This document shows positions 1-11,294 of a stretch of 64,000 nt of DNA, one piece after another. The first letter of the stretch is position 1. Every line of letters begins with the position of its first letter. The notes beneath the pieces are model-generated. The model ran no database searches. It saw nothing but the letters and a program-made list of their open reading frames with translations, and was not told where the DNA came from. The stretch is taken from positions 434,001 to 498,000 of the forward strand of contig JAEQBH010000717.1 in assembly GCA_016808115.1 (NCBI GenBank), given 5' to 3'. A program made the position numbers and the translations under genes. The stretch is from Tetrastigma voinierianum. Lineage: Eukaryota > Streptophyta > Magnoliopsida > Vitales > Vitaceae.

Positions 1-640
1 TCTTTAGGGGTGTGACACATGGCTCCCATGTGTCCCCTTTTTGTTTTGCCTTTTGGTGACAAGTGTCATCTATGACACTTAAACCACTAATTAATCTTTC
101 ATCTGTCCTTATCCAGCCCCCACTTGATCTTTTCGAGACCACACATGGTCTAACCATATGGCATTTGCCACATGTCCCTATTTTAAGTCATGATGCCATG
201 TGGTGTCGTGCCACAAGTTTTCATGCCAATTACCCGTCTCACCTTGAATTACGTGAAATTTGATGTACCGAATTGAAGGCGCAATTAAGTCGGGGTAACT
301 AAACTCCATGAGACGAATTTATTGGTGAGTCCGTTCCATCACTTGAGGTCTAGGGAATTTCAGTTTTCCTGTACTATAGCGGCAAATTATAGTTTTGCCA
401 TTTTAGAAAAATTGAATTTTCTCGGGTTTAACAACACCTTCACTAGCCTCACGGTCTTGCCTTACCAAGAACCACCTCCACGGCTATCCATGATCTGCTG
501 GTCCCTCTGAAGGTTCTCTGCATCATGACAAGTTACTCCCCAATCCACTTTGCATGAATCAGATGCAGGTGTACTTTCGTTTTGTGGAGAGATGGTCTGC
601 ATGAACACTCGATAATATCGGTGGTAAAATAGTGGTAAAC
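1..640 (-). repeat. 3' end of a Tekay-like Ty3 element (LTR/UTR, degenerate)
   Basis: No protein coding is recognisable here. The stretch lies immediately downstream, in minus-strand sense, of an integrase C-terminal motif at 641-699. By position it should therefore hold the 3' untranslated region and part of the 3' LTR of the minus-strand Tekay-like element. A run reading TGTCACACCCCTAAAGA on the minus strand (1-17) resembles a gypsy LTR start, but no second copy is in the window to prove it. The assignment is inference from position. Confidence 0.35.
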
Positions 641-699
641 AGTAGTACCTACCCTCTCAAGTACCTCGAAGGGCCTAATATACCTCGGCGATAGCTTTC
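641..699 (-). pseudogene. Tekay-like integrase C-terminal fragment, left of an insertion
   Basis: The minus strand reads KLSPRYIRPFEVLE, close to the GKLSPRYIGPFEILERVG segment that ends plant chromovirus integrases just before the chromodomain. The frame is cut at 699/700 by the LTR of an inserted element. It resumes beyond 6640, where the minus strand shows the preceding basic stretch. This is the downstream half of the pol gene that continues at 6640-7690. Confidence 0.75.
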
Positions 700-2255
700 T
701 GATGAGTATACTTTATACTCATTATATCAATATGTTTTGCTTATATTTTTAGTATTTTATATAAATAAGTGATCTAATTCTCTAAATGTTCAATTTGTGA
801 TTAGGTCAATCATGAGCCAATATGGAGCAAAAACAAAGATATAAAGCCCAAAAATCAGCAAACTACACATGCAACAATAGCTACTATGATTTGATGTTTT
901 TAGCTAGAAGATGATCCCAAATGGTTGTAATATTTATATGGATGGATAGGATACTTCTCAGGCTTTCCAAAGAGACCTTATTCATTCAATTTGGACTTCA
1001 AATGATCAAGTTATGAGTTTTGGTAGTTGAAGAAAGAAGAAGAGAGAGCTCAAAAGGGACCAGTTGGAGAATTTTGTAACTTACATCTTTATAATCATTT
1101 CTAAAGTATTATTTCTGGTCATACAGATTTTCACTCTAAGATTTCCGCGAGGTCAAGATCCACCCAAATCAAAGTTCATATAATGAGTTATGGCCTTCTG
1201 AATTTGGTGCAAAAGCGAGAAGGCTGCGACAGCGTACTGCTTTGTTGTAGAGCTCTGGCAACGACAACCGGCGTATAGCGTTGCTTAAGCGATGTCGTGG
1301 CGTTTAGTGTTGGTTTTAGGTCGATTTCAGCCATTTTGAGCTCACCAGTGAGGATTTTAAATCTTAAACGGAGAAATGAAAAGGAGACCAGTTTTAGGCC
1401 TTTTGGGAGAACAAACTCATGGGGTGGAAGCACCCACAAAGGTTTGTTCTTGGAAGGAAGAACACTTGAGGAAGAAGGCGATAATGGAGGAGAAGAAGGG
1501 CTTCAATGCAGTTGTTTCCTCTCTTTCTTTTCATTTTCTTTCTTTTGATGGTTGTATTTACTTTTTTCCACTTATGTTTTGATTAGTTTTCTTAAAGTTT
1601 GAATGTACCCAAAGGCATGTTTGTATGAATCTTTCCTATTTTATATTGATTGATGTTTTATTTCCTTGTTATGTTAGTATTTCATTTGATCTTAATGCTT
1701 GTAGATTGTTGGCCAATATTTTCATGATTTGTGGTTTGTTTCAAGATCTGAGAGGTGAGAGTCAAAATTAGACCATGGATGATTTGCCATCCAATTATCA
1801 TGAGATAGAGATATAATTGAGATTAGAGTGGTATTAAGATTTTTAAGTTCAGTATCCCTTAGTTTATGATGGTTTGAGCGAAGTGCGATGCCTTTCCAGG
1901 GTAGCGTGGGGATGCTCGAGAGAGATTCGAATATACATTAGTGCAATCACCATCTTCATGATGAAATTGATCATTGATTAATTGGGTTAGGAGGTTCATA
2001 CATCATTGTTTAGGTAGAATCTGCCTAAAACTTTTTAGTCTTTATAGAGTCATTCTTGCATGCCTAGATTAGTGACTTTGAGTTTTTCTTTAGATTTTCC
2101 ACCATCCAAATAGAGCATATGCTAGATGAGAGTCGGTACTTAGTAACCCAATTCTCCATGGGAATTATACTCACTTATCATTATATTACTTGAGGCGATG
2201 CGTGCACTTGCACACATAGGCATACACATTTTACATAGCACAAATCGACCTATCA
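700..2255 (+). repeat. 5' LTR of the non-autonomous Athila-like element
   Basis: Starts TGATGAGTATAC and ends ...ACCTATCA. It aligns by eye over its length with 5018-6639, with many indels. The 1210-1310 part holds short CG-rich palindrome-like words (GCGACAGCG, GATGTCGTGGCG) matching the same position at 5525-5650. The right third (1740-2250) carries a long conserved U5-like stretch ending in CATTTTACATAGCAC. Confidence 0.88.
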
Positions 2256-2261
2256 AGTTTT

Positions 2262-2279
2262 TGGCTCCATTGTCGGGGA
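2262..2279 (+). other. Primer-binding site, tRNA-Asp type
   Basis: TGGCTCCATTGTCGGGGA lies seven bases after the LTR end and closely matches the plant Ty3 PBS complementary to tRNA-Asp (TGGCGCCGTTGCCGGGGA). The CAAGTTTTTGG spacing is typical of Athila/Tat elements. Confidence 0.85.
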
Positions 2280-2409
2280 ATTTGTGCTTTTACTAATATT
2301 GATTTGAAATAGCTTTACTCTACTCTGGATATAGTTAGTCTTGTTTTATTTTCCTTTCTATCTATTTTACTTTTGAATTTATTTTTTTGTTTTATAGGTT
2401 TCAATCACA

Positions 2410-3560
2410 ATGAATCCTATCATTGAGTTGACAAATGCTTTGGCTCTCCTTAATCAACAACTAAGAATGAGGCAAATGGCCAATGAATATCATCAAAGAC
2501 AAATCAGTGAGGAGTCCCACATATGCACATGAATCAAGTTCGATGGAATTTATATTGAACAATTATAGCCCAGGTTGGCAACATTGCTCACAGCACCTCA
2601 TGGAATACAGAGCTATAACACTCTTCAATCTCCTGAGTCCAAAGTCAAGCCTAGAAGAAGCTATGGATGAATTAAGAGAAGAATTCAACCTGAATCTACC
2701 ATGGCACAACCTGAATTTTCAAGATCATGAAATGGACCACTCTCCAGGATTGGAGTTTGCATAGGTTTCATGATCTAAATGAATAAGTCAACCTCGAAAG
2801 AGAGAATGACAAAGTTAGAGCTAGCCATGACCCAGTTGAAAGGGCTCATGATGAATGCTCAATATCTCAAGTTCAATTCATGCGGGTGACAATGGCTCAT
2901 GTTCAAATTCAACCTACGCCATTCAAGAGCTTGAAAGAAGAGATGGCTCCAAGCTACTTCTAGTACTCAACACATTTGAAAGAACAACCTAAAAGAAGGA
3001 AGTATGAGTATAGAAGAACTAGTGGCAAAATACGGGAAGAATAGGGCTGCAATGTCCTTGAAGGACAACATGAGAGTTTGCCATCTACTCTTGGGGTAAA
3101 TTTAGAAGAAGAAAACGACTACAATGAAGAAATCACCTCAAGAATTGTGAAGAACTAAGAGAAGCTTCAAAGAGTGGAGAATGATGTAAAAGGCTTTGAA
3201 GACTTAGTTGCAAGGAGGAAAGAAGAGCCCCTTCTCCCAGGAATCATAGAAAAAAGACAAATGATGAAGTTGGAAAGACTATTTCGGAGATGACTCTTTG
3301 GGTTCCAATGCATGATGAAGTGAAAAATGAGATAAAAAACCCCAACTTCCAAGGTGGATGAGTACATCATTCACTTTAACAATGAATTGAGAGGAATCAT
3401 TGTAAAGAAAAAAATGAAAAAAATAGAAAATATAAAAAAAAAAAAATTGATCTTGGAAGATTATGTGCTCAAGTTGATGGTTGAGAACAATTATTGCCTC
3501 TTAGAAAATGATGGGCGAATTACCAGCATATATGATTGGTAAAGTGTTGGATTCGAAAAA
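2410..3560 (+). pseudogene. gag-like remnant
   Basis: Opens with an ATG (MNPIIELTNALALLNQQLR) at 2410, about 150 bases after the LTR, where gag of this lineage starts. Frameshifts and stops follow. Later pieces are Lys/Glu-rich (for example KEGSMSIEELVAKYGKN near 2990-3050) and run into an A-rich tract near 3405-3445. No CCHC zinc knuckle or protease motif is visible. It is best read as a shortened, decayed gag reading frame; the family is inferred mainly from position. Confidence 0.5.
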
Positions 3561-5004
3561 TGGGCGACTCATGGGAGGCAGCCCGAAGTTCAAGTTTTCC
3601 ATTTTTTTCAATTTCTTAGTTAGTTTAAGTTTTGAATAATTTTCTTGTGATCTTGTGTTTTTTTTTTAGGTTTTGGTTAGGTTTGCAAATTCAAAGTTGG
3701 TTTAGAAGCTAAGGTTGAAATCTTGAAGTTCAATTATTTTGGGAGGCAGGCCAAGGAAACATATTCAAGCATCCCTTCATTTAGACCAGGTCTGCCCTCT
3801 TAACCTTGCCTCAAGCGGAGTCATATTCATTGGAGTAACTTAGGAACAGTTAACCTTAGGTACTCATTGTCCCTTCTTGCTTTGTTTCATTGGGGACAAT
3901 GTTTAATTCAAGTTTTTATTTTTCAAATCAAAGCACTAGCATCTCCTTACTGTTTTGGTTGTTTCTTTTTAGTTGTTTGGTTTGTCATTTGCGCAGGTTT
4001 TTCTTTCTTTCTTTTGTTTTTTTGTGTCTTACATGAGTTAGGTTTGTGCTTAGTAATGGTTTTGAGAATGCATTGGTTTTGTGCTTAAATTGTTTCTTAG
4101 TCAAATTTGGGATACCTTTGCATTTGTTTGATTTAGGAATTTAGTGTATCATTTGGTTGTGGGAGACTTAGCTTGAATAGCCCCGTTTTTTCTCAAGAAA
4201 TAATTTCTTAATGAAACTGTTTTGTACGCACTGGAGTCTGGTATATCTTTGGCTCCGACCTCTTTTCTGAGTGAACTTACCTTGAGATACCTTAACTTCT
4301 ATAGTGATGAGACACCTCAATAAAGAGGATTGCCATTGTGCCCCAACAGAAAAGAAAGAAAAACAAAAACAAAAGAAAAAAAGAAAAAGAAAGAAAAAGA
4401 AAAAGAAAAGAAAAAAATAAAAAAAAGAAAAAAGAAAAAAGAAAAACAAATAAGTGAGTTTACTCATAAGTTGGTGCTTTGGTTTTTAGTTGAGTGTTCG
4501 GGGTGAAGTTCTAGGAGAACTAAATGCCCGATGCCCTTAACCAATTGGTGGGTAGTCACCAATGGACCCCTGCTACATGGACACTTTTCTAAAACTCCTT
4601 AGCATTGCTTAAGCACTTTTTAGTTTAGTTGTTGAACAAGGATGCGTTCTTATCCCCATTTTGGTTAATTTTCTTTCGAATAGAGTGAGTTGAGTTTAGT
4701 TGAAGAGTGTTTTGGAACCTTAGTCTATATTTGAGACCTAAAACATCATTTACACCGAGTCCCTTTAGGAAAGATCTATTGAGGGCTTGGGGGCAAAACT
4801 TGTCTTGATCAACATACCATTTGAATGCCTTGTCTTTTAGAGATGATAAATGTTTTGGGATCCCATTTTTGGCTAACATGTTTTCATAGAACTTTTCCAA
4901 GATTTCTCTTAACTTGTACTAGCTCCATACTCATACTCATATCTATCTTAGTGTTTTTTTTTTTTTTTTATGTGTTTCCTTTGCTTTTTGACAAGCAAAG
5001 ATTT
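3561..5004 (+). other. 3' non-coding interior with a purine-rich block
   Basis: Contains the motif GGGAGGCAGCCC at 3573-3584, which in Athila/Tat elements lies just after the polyprotein. It is followed by T-rich DNA and a near-pure A/G block at 4345-4446 (AAAGAAAAAG-type). Similar purine blocks commonly precede the 3' LTR in this lineage. The short ORFs seen on either strand are low-complexity and I do not regard them as genes. Confidence 0.55.
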
Positions 5005-5017
5005 AAGTTTGGGGGTG
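5005..5017 (+). other. Polypurine tract before the 3' LTR
   Basis: AAGTTTGGGGGTG directly precedes the TGATAGTATAC start of the right LTR. This is the usual position of the plus-strand primer in LTR retrotransposons. Confidence 0.75.
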
Positions 5018-6639
5018 TGATAGTATACTTGTACTCATTTTATCAATATGTTTTGCTTATATTTTAGTATTTTTTTTTATCATATAAATAAGTGATCTAA
5101 TGCTCTAAATGTTCAATTTTTGATTAGGTCAACCATGAGCCAATATAGAGCAAAAACAAAGAGATAAAGCCCAAAACTTAGCAAACTACACATGCAGCAA
5201 CATCTATTGTGATTTGATGTTTTCAGTTGCAAGATGATCCCAAATGGCTACAATATTTATATGGATGGATAGATGACTTCTCATGCTTTCCAAAGAGACC
5301 TTATTCACTCCATTTGGACTTCAAATGATAAAGTTATGACTCTTGGTAGTTGAAGGAAGAAGAGAAGAGAGCTCAAAAGTGACCAGTTGGAGAATTTTGT
5401 AACTTACATCTTTATAATACTCTAAAGTATTCTTTCTAGCCATATCTAGATTCTACACTCTCTAATATTTCCAACAAGTCTAAGATCATCAAAATCGAAG
5501 TTCATATGACAAAGTTATGGCCTTACAGTTGGTGCAGCAGAGCTGCCGACAGCGTCGCGATGTTAGAGCGTCGCGATGTTAGAACATCTGATGTTGTAGA
5601 GAGAATTTGCGAAATCACGACTACCTCGAAGCGTCGCGGCGTTGCCAAATGGCGTCATGGTATTTTAGGGTTTGTTTGGAGTCCAATTTTAAGCCACATT
5701 TTGAGCTTATAGAATTAAGGGTTTAAAGCTCAAACTTGAGCTTGGAAGGGGCAATTTTTGGCATTTTTGGGAGAGAACAAGCTCCCTTTGGGTGGAAAAG
5801 CCCTAGGGTTTGTTCTTGGAAGAGGAAGAACACTCAAGGAAGAAGAAGATAATAGAGGAGAAGAAAGGAGCTTCACTGCCAAATTTGTTTTCTCTCTTTC
5901 CTTTTCCGTTTTTCTTTCTTTTAATGGTTGTAATTACTTTTCCACTTATGTTTTAGTTAGTTTTCATAGGGTTTATATTTAGCCAAAGACATGTTTGTAT
6001 GAATCTCTACTATTTATATTGATTGATGTTTTATTTCATTTTTGTGTTGAGTATTTCATTTGGATCTTAATTCTTGTGGGTATTTGGCCAATATTTGCAT
6101 GATTTGTGGTTTGATTCAAGATATGAGAAGTGAGAGTTAAAATTAGACCATGGATGATTTACCATCTAATTATCATGAGATAGAGATATAAGTGAGATTA
6201 GGTGTGGTATTAAGATTTCTAGGGTTCAATGCATCCTTAGTTATGATGGTTTGAGCGAGGAGATGCGATATAACATTTTCTAAGGGAGTAGCGTGAATGC
6301 TCAGAGGGAACATTCGAATATACATTAGTGAAATCTCCATCTTCATGATGAAATTGATCATTGATTAATGGGGTTAGGAGGTTCATACATTATTATTTAG
6401 GTGAAATCTATGCCCTAAGGCTTTTTAGTCTTTATAGAGTCATTCTTGCATGCCTAGATTAGTGTCTTTGAGTTTTTCTATAGTTTTCCACCATCGAATA
6501 GAGCATAGGTTAGATTAGGTCGATGCTTAGTGGCTTGATTCTCGGAATTAGAACTGATACTCACTTATCATTATATTACTTAGATCGTGCACTTGCGCAC
6601 ATGGCGTACACATTTTACATAGCACGAATCGCCACATCC
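5018..6639 (+). repeat. 3' LTR of the non-autonomous Athila-like element
   Basis: Second copy of 700-2255, starting TGATAGTATACTTGTACTC and ending near ...CGCCACATCC, after which Tekay-like minus-strand coding resumes. Numerous small indels separate the two LTRs, indicating an old insertion or noisy sequence. Confidence 0.87.
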
Positions 6640-7690
6640 CTTTCTCTGCGCCTTAACCCATTCTCCTCTAGATCTTATTGATAAGACATGATCACCCACC
6701 TCGAGCTCCAAAGTTCGTCATGATCGTCTTGATACCTCTTCTATGAGCTCTGTTTTGAGGAAGATGTACATATCAAATCCACCTTCCCGAGGTGTCTCTA
6801 ACTAAATCGGACTCGTGGTGGGTCTCCCCACCTCCAGATCAACAAGCCGAAGTTGACCTGACCTCCCATATAGTGCTGCTGGAAGTGTCATTTGTATGCT
6901 CGCTGATAGCTATTATTGTAGGCGAACTCCACTAGAGGTAAATTCTTCCCAGCACTACCCTTAAGATCAGGGCGCATCTTGGTAGCATGTCCTCTAACCT
7001 CTAGATGGTCCTCTTTGATTAACCGACCATCCGTTTGGGGATGAAAAGCTATGCTCATCATCAATTATGTCCCCATGACTCGTTGGAAACTATTCCAAAA
7101 ATGAACCATAAACCTGGGATCCCGATCCGATACTATAGATACTAGCACTCCAAGTAATTGGACAATCTCTTGCACGTACAACCTGCAAAATTCCTCCAAT
7201 GTGAAGGTAATCCGCACAGCTAGAAAGTGTATCGACTTTGTAAGTCGGTCCACTATCACCCACACAACGTCATGCCCTTGCGATGTCTATAGCAAGCAAG
7301 TCACAAAATCCATCGTGATATGCTCCCACTTCCACTCAGCTACCTCTAAGGGATGGAGTAACCCCGTTGGCCTCTGGTGCTCAACCTTTAATTGCTGACA
7401 TGTGAGACATCGACGAACAAAATCTCCAACATGTTTCTTCATCCCGCTCTAGTAGTACTGGCGATGAAGATCATAGTACATCTTCGTGCCACTTGGATGC
7501 ACTGCAAAACGAGAACAAAGGAACTCCTTGAGGATCTCCTCTCTTATATCTGTTGACTAAGGATCCACAACCCGTCCCCTATACCGAAGACTACCATCCC
7601 TGCGAATGGCCCAACCTTCATCACATGTACCCGATCGTGCTCAGTCCATGATGAACACATTTTGCGGTTCTGGTCCCTGCATTTGGATTT
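6640..7690 (-). pseudogene. Tekay/Del-type integrase (zinc finger and catalytic core), decayed
   Basis: Read right to left, the minus strand shows the post-RNase H linker (WAIRRDGSLRYRGRVV near 7570-7620) and HPSGTKMYYDLHRQYW. The zinc-finger segment with RRCLTCQQLKVEHQRPTG follows (about 7375-7430), then WKWEHITMDFV. A 66-residue open stretch at 7065-7265 holds VDRLTKSIHFLAVR and VSIVSDRDPRF, typical of the Ty3 integrase core including a catalytic Asp. The frame then decays toward the insertion at 6640. Catalysed cDNA insertion when intact; now non-functional. Confidence 0.85.
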
Positions 7691-7785
7691 CTTTCAAACA
7701 TAGATAAAAAATTATTCTAAACTAACCAAATTTCTACACTACCACCAAAGATTGAACTTAATCCCAAGTATTCATGCCAAAAACT
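7690..7785 (-). other. PBS and start of 5' leader, minus strand
   Basis: Directly left of the LTR boundary at 7786 the minus strand reads AGTTTTTGGCATGAATACTTGGGA, a degenerate tRNA-Asp-type PBS, followed by about 80 bases of leader-like DNA before Tekay sequence takes over. The neighbouring LTR therefore has the start of an element interior on this side, while its other side (19224) has a PPT. See the finding on this LTR. Confidence 0.5.
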
Positions 7786-8387
7786 TGATTTAACTATATA
7801 AGTAAAAAAAAATTGTTTTCTGCTAATGTTTAAGATTGTGCAAGTTAAAATTGGTTTATGGTCTAAATCACTGCAAGTGCACAAGTCATACAAGTAATAA
7901 AGTGGATTTAAGTCCAGATATCATTCTCATGGGGATTGATTAGAAAATCTAAAGATCAACTACCCCTACTACTCAAGATTATCACTATTTGAACCTTCTA
8001 ATTTGAAGTTGAATTACATAGGAAAAATAATTTTAAATGAAATAATTCATGCTAACATAAAGCTAATTCAATTACAACTAGAGATTTCACCAAGTTGAAA
8101 TAAAACTTGGAAGTGGTTAGCATTCTAACTATCAATTTGCATATTCCCCTAATAAAATATTGTTAAAGGTAAAAATCCTTGATTTGTCCAAGAGCAAGTA
8201 GTGTAGCCTTGGAATGCCTCCTAGCACTACACATTTCACTGTTTAGCTGACCATGTTCCTAAACCAGGTCAATGGGTCTAAATAGTTAGTTTTAGGATTT
8301 GATCCTCTTTAAGATTTGGCTATTATTTCTAAACTAAGATTTCATACCATCTCGGGATCGGAGATTATCATTTCATAGATCGGGTAA
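7786..8387 (-). repeat. LTR of Athila-like element A, U5 portion
   Basis: Contains the signature GCAAGTGCACAAGTCATACAAGTAATAAAGTGG (shortened here), shared with the LTRs at 27720-27790 and 30340-30380. It is interrupted at 8387/8388 by a 9.6 kb element and continues at 17944, where the sequence again parallels the intact LTR at 30256-32579. Confidence 0.75.
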
Positions 8388-10016
8388 TGATTCGTGCTAC
8401 GTAGGCCGAGCTAAAATCAACAAAATTCTATACACTCTGTTACATACTTCATCACAGTCAAGCCACTGCAGCATAAAGGGTCTAGGGCCTACCACTGAAT
8501 GGGTTTTCATCCTAAAAATGATTTTCATAAGTTCACGTAAGGTGCGCTTCTATTTGGACTTTTTGGATTTGTTTGAAAACAAAGTGGTGATGAGTTTGAA
8601 ACCGACACTGTAAAACTGAAAATGAAGTGTTAAAAGTTAACTTCGAAGATTTAGGTCACTAACTTGGTGACTTAGTGGCAAACAAGGCGTCCCTGTTTTA
8701 TCCTCGCTATGACAAGCAACCTATAGTCCAAGCCACAACCGATCTATGTTTAACTGAAGAAACTCACCCTAAAATCAACTCCTATTTGAGTCAACACGCA
8801 TAACATGCACGGCGGCCTTTACAGCTTTGAAACCCTAACATTAAATATCATCTCGTAGGCTCGTGAAAAGACCATCTATAATGAACCACAAGCAGCATCT
8901 AGCAACAAGTATGCACTGCATCCTAAGCATGGTAAGTATTGCCAAATTAATAAACATCAATATTCAACCCTATTTTGAGAAGATAGGGCCATAAACACAA
9001 GACTATAGCTTAATACAAGAAGCACAAAAAACCCAAAGAGGTGCCTTTACCACCAAGCCAGCTTCCTTCCTTTCAAAGAAAAGAGGCTTACCTAAGCATC
9101 TCTCGAAGGTCATCCTCAAGAGGGGTAGTTTGGCGCCTAAGAAAATAAGGAAAGAGGAGGAGAGAAGAGAGAAAAGCAAACCCTAACTAAACTACAGACA
9201 AAAATAAAACTTACCAAAAAATTTCTTCTTCAATTTGTTCCTCACTTTCTTCCTTACTTTGTCATGAAAGGCAAAATGGGAGGGGGCTTATAAAGCACCC
9301 AATGTATGAAAATACCACAAAACTTAAAAATTTACTAATTTTAGGGACAAGAGAGTAATACACCAAAAATTGAAGTCGGGTTGCATTAATTACAAAAACA
9401 TGACAAGGCAAGAATTTCACAGGTAGTATCAATTTTCGGCTTAGGCAATAAAATTTCGCTTAGCTAGCGAAATCACGTTAGATAAATAACCAAGAATTTT
9501 TCGCTAGTATAGATGATACGCTAGTTAGCCAATTTCGCTAGCTTAATAAAATTATGTGAGTATGAATACCGCTTAGAACAAAGGTTTGATAAAATTTTGG
9601 TCTACGGAATCATACTTCATTAAGATCGCGAATTTTCAATTAAGGTTATAATTTCAGAATCCCAAATAAATTCGTGAATCTATAGCGAAAATTCCCTGGA
9701 TTTATTATCTTATCAGACCGCTCGTCCTTCATCAAGATCGATTTCCATCACTTGCCTTCATTCTTCTTTGATTTTTGGTCTGTTTGATGGTCATAAATTT
9801 GAGTTCAATCTTCATGATTCATCATATGTCTCGAATTGAACTCCCTGTAAGTACGCAAAAACTCAAACAAATCCATGTAAAGATAACCTCTAACGCATAT
9901 GATACATTAAGAAGACTTGAACACTTCCAATTGGAGAGCAAATGACATGATTAGTGCTAAAGCACTCAAAACCTATCTAATATAGGAGTTCAAAATAAAA
10001 ATTTTGGTACTAATCA
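8388..10016 (-). repeat. 3' LTR of the gag-protease/env-like element
   Basis: Begins TGATTCGTGCTACG and ends GGTACTAATCA, matching 16337-17943 throughout. On the minus strand a TATA-like TTTATAAGCC lies near 9284-9293. A cluster of TTTCGCTAGCGAAAT-like palindromic words lies at about 9435-9545. Confidence 0.85.
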
Positions 10017-10990
10017 CACTCCCAACCAAAACGTTGTTAGTCCCTTTAGCAATGCAAAACTAAAAGGAGATATATGCAAAGATTTTCAAAAAGGTTATGA
10101 TTCAAAGAGGTGTATGTACATATAAACATCGCCCCAAACTGAAAATGGACACCAAGTTTGAAACCGACATGAAAGAGCCAAACTAAGAATAATTTCAGTC
10201 AATATTGTTCCATGATTCTCAACTTGAATTTCCACCTAAGTCTAATGGTTTATTATGTAACCGACAAGTCAATAACCAAAATTTGTCCCCTCCCAACCCA
10301 GCACCCATGGCCTTAAGTCATTAACAACCTAGATATGATAGATACGACTTCTTTCTTTATTCAACTATATCGAGGTAATGTTTGCACCCGACTTCACTCC
10401 AAAGTCCGTAACTGGTCCACCGATGATTCTTTAACCAATTAAGGTTTAGGCATCGTCAAAAGGATCACTTGACCACAAACTCTACAGTCACTCTGACTCA
10501 ATGACTTCAAAATCAAGACCTACAAATCGTTAGACTACCTATCCACCCATGTAACGAACACTAAATCGATGACTCCCAAACTAATTAAGGCTTAGTATGC
10601 CTGTTTCAAAGGCTTTATACACCCTCGGACTGTGCTCGGGTTTCAAGGCAAAACTTCACGACTTTATTTTTCTTTTTCTTCTTTTCTTTTCTTTTCTTTT
10701 GCTTTTTCTTTCTTTTCCTTTTTGGAAGACAACATCGTCTTCATGTGGCTGGTAACACTAAACCTATCTTAGGTTGCCAACACGCCTAAGGCTTCCACAT
10801 GCAAAGTTTAAAGGAAGTAAACAAATTCACAAATTCCTCATTGAAATAATCTAGAGTGCAGCAGTGTGAATTAGCATATGAGAAATTCAAGTTGAGTATG
10901 CCAAAACTCGCACTTGACCAAAACTGTTTCAAGCATGGAATTTGTTCTAACATAAAGGTGACAAACAGGGATTCTATTCTCCAATAAAAG
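10017..10990 (-). other. 3' untranslated interior of the gag-protease/env-like element
   Basis: Starts with CACTCCCAACCAAAAC, the complement of a polypurine tract adjoining the LTR. It includes a C/T-rich block at about 10660-10725 (TTTCTTTTCTTTTC type) that is purine-rich on the coding strand, like the block at 4345-4446 in the first element. No coding seen. Confidence 0.6.
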
Positions 10991-11069
10991 GCAATTCAAT
11001 TGTCCAATTTGAAGCAATTCAATTGTCCAATTGAAGCAATTCAATTGTCCAATTGAAGCAATTCAATTA
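10991..11069. repeat. 22-bp tandem repeat, about 3.5 copies
   Basis: Units of GCAATTCAATTGTCCAATTGAA start at 10991 (23 bp, one extra T), 11014, 11036 and 11058 (partial). The unit contains CAATTG and is itself nearly palindromic (TTCAATTG..CAATTGAA). It lies in the 3' UTR of the minus-strand element. Confidence 0.92.
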
Positions 11070-11272
11070 CTTAAGGCGGAGGCATAAAAAGTATATGCAA
11101 AAGTGTGTATATATATACTGAATAGCTTTTGATATAGCCAAAATATTAGTACATGAATAAAGTTTTAAATATACAAATATCACTCGCTACTATGGCTAAT
11201 ACATGAATCTTAATCAAAAATTAGTAGGCAGTTGATGTGCCGTAATCTATACAAAATCATAAAGAAACCTAA
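11070..11272. other. AT-rich spacer
   Basis: AT-rich DNA with a short TATATATATA stretch near 11108. No gene seen. It separates the tandem repeat from the GC-rich block. Confidence 0.6.
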
Positions 11273-11294
11273 CCACCACCACCGGTGGTGGTGG
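11273..11294. repeat. Perfect 22-bp palindrome
   Basis: CCACCACCACC at 11273-11283 is followed directly by its reverse complement GGTGGTGGTGG at 11284-11294. It sits at the edge between AT-rich and GC-rich DNA, at the 3' end of the env-like ORF. Confidence 0.95.

Larger units (their letters stand above)
700..6639 (+). mobile_element. Non-autonomous Athila-like LTR retrotransposon (5.9 kb)
   Basis: Two long direct repeats (700-2255 and 5018-6639), a PBS matching the tRNA-Asp 3' end just inside the left LTR, and a polypurine tract just before the right LTR define a complete element. The 2.76 kb interior carries only a broken gag-like region; no protease, RT, RNase H or integrase is visible, so it must have moved with enzymes from a relative. 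It sits inside the integrase gene of a minus-strand Tekay-like element. CTTTC at 695-699 and again at 6640-6644 is the likely 5-bp target duplication. The right terminus reads CC rather than CA, so that boundary is good to a base or two. Confidence 0.85.

Noticed and set aside
4168..4467. 99-residue minus-strand ORF, Phe/Ser-rich
   Set aside because: It is the complement of an A/G-rich low-complexity tract in a retroelement 3' region; not a protein-like composition.
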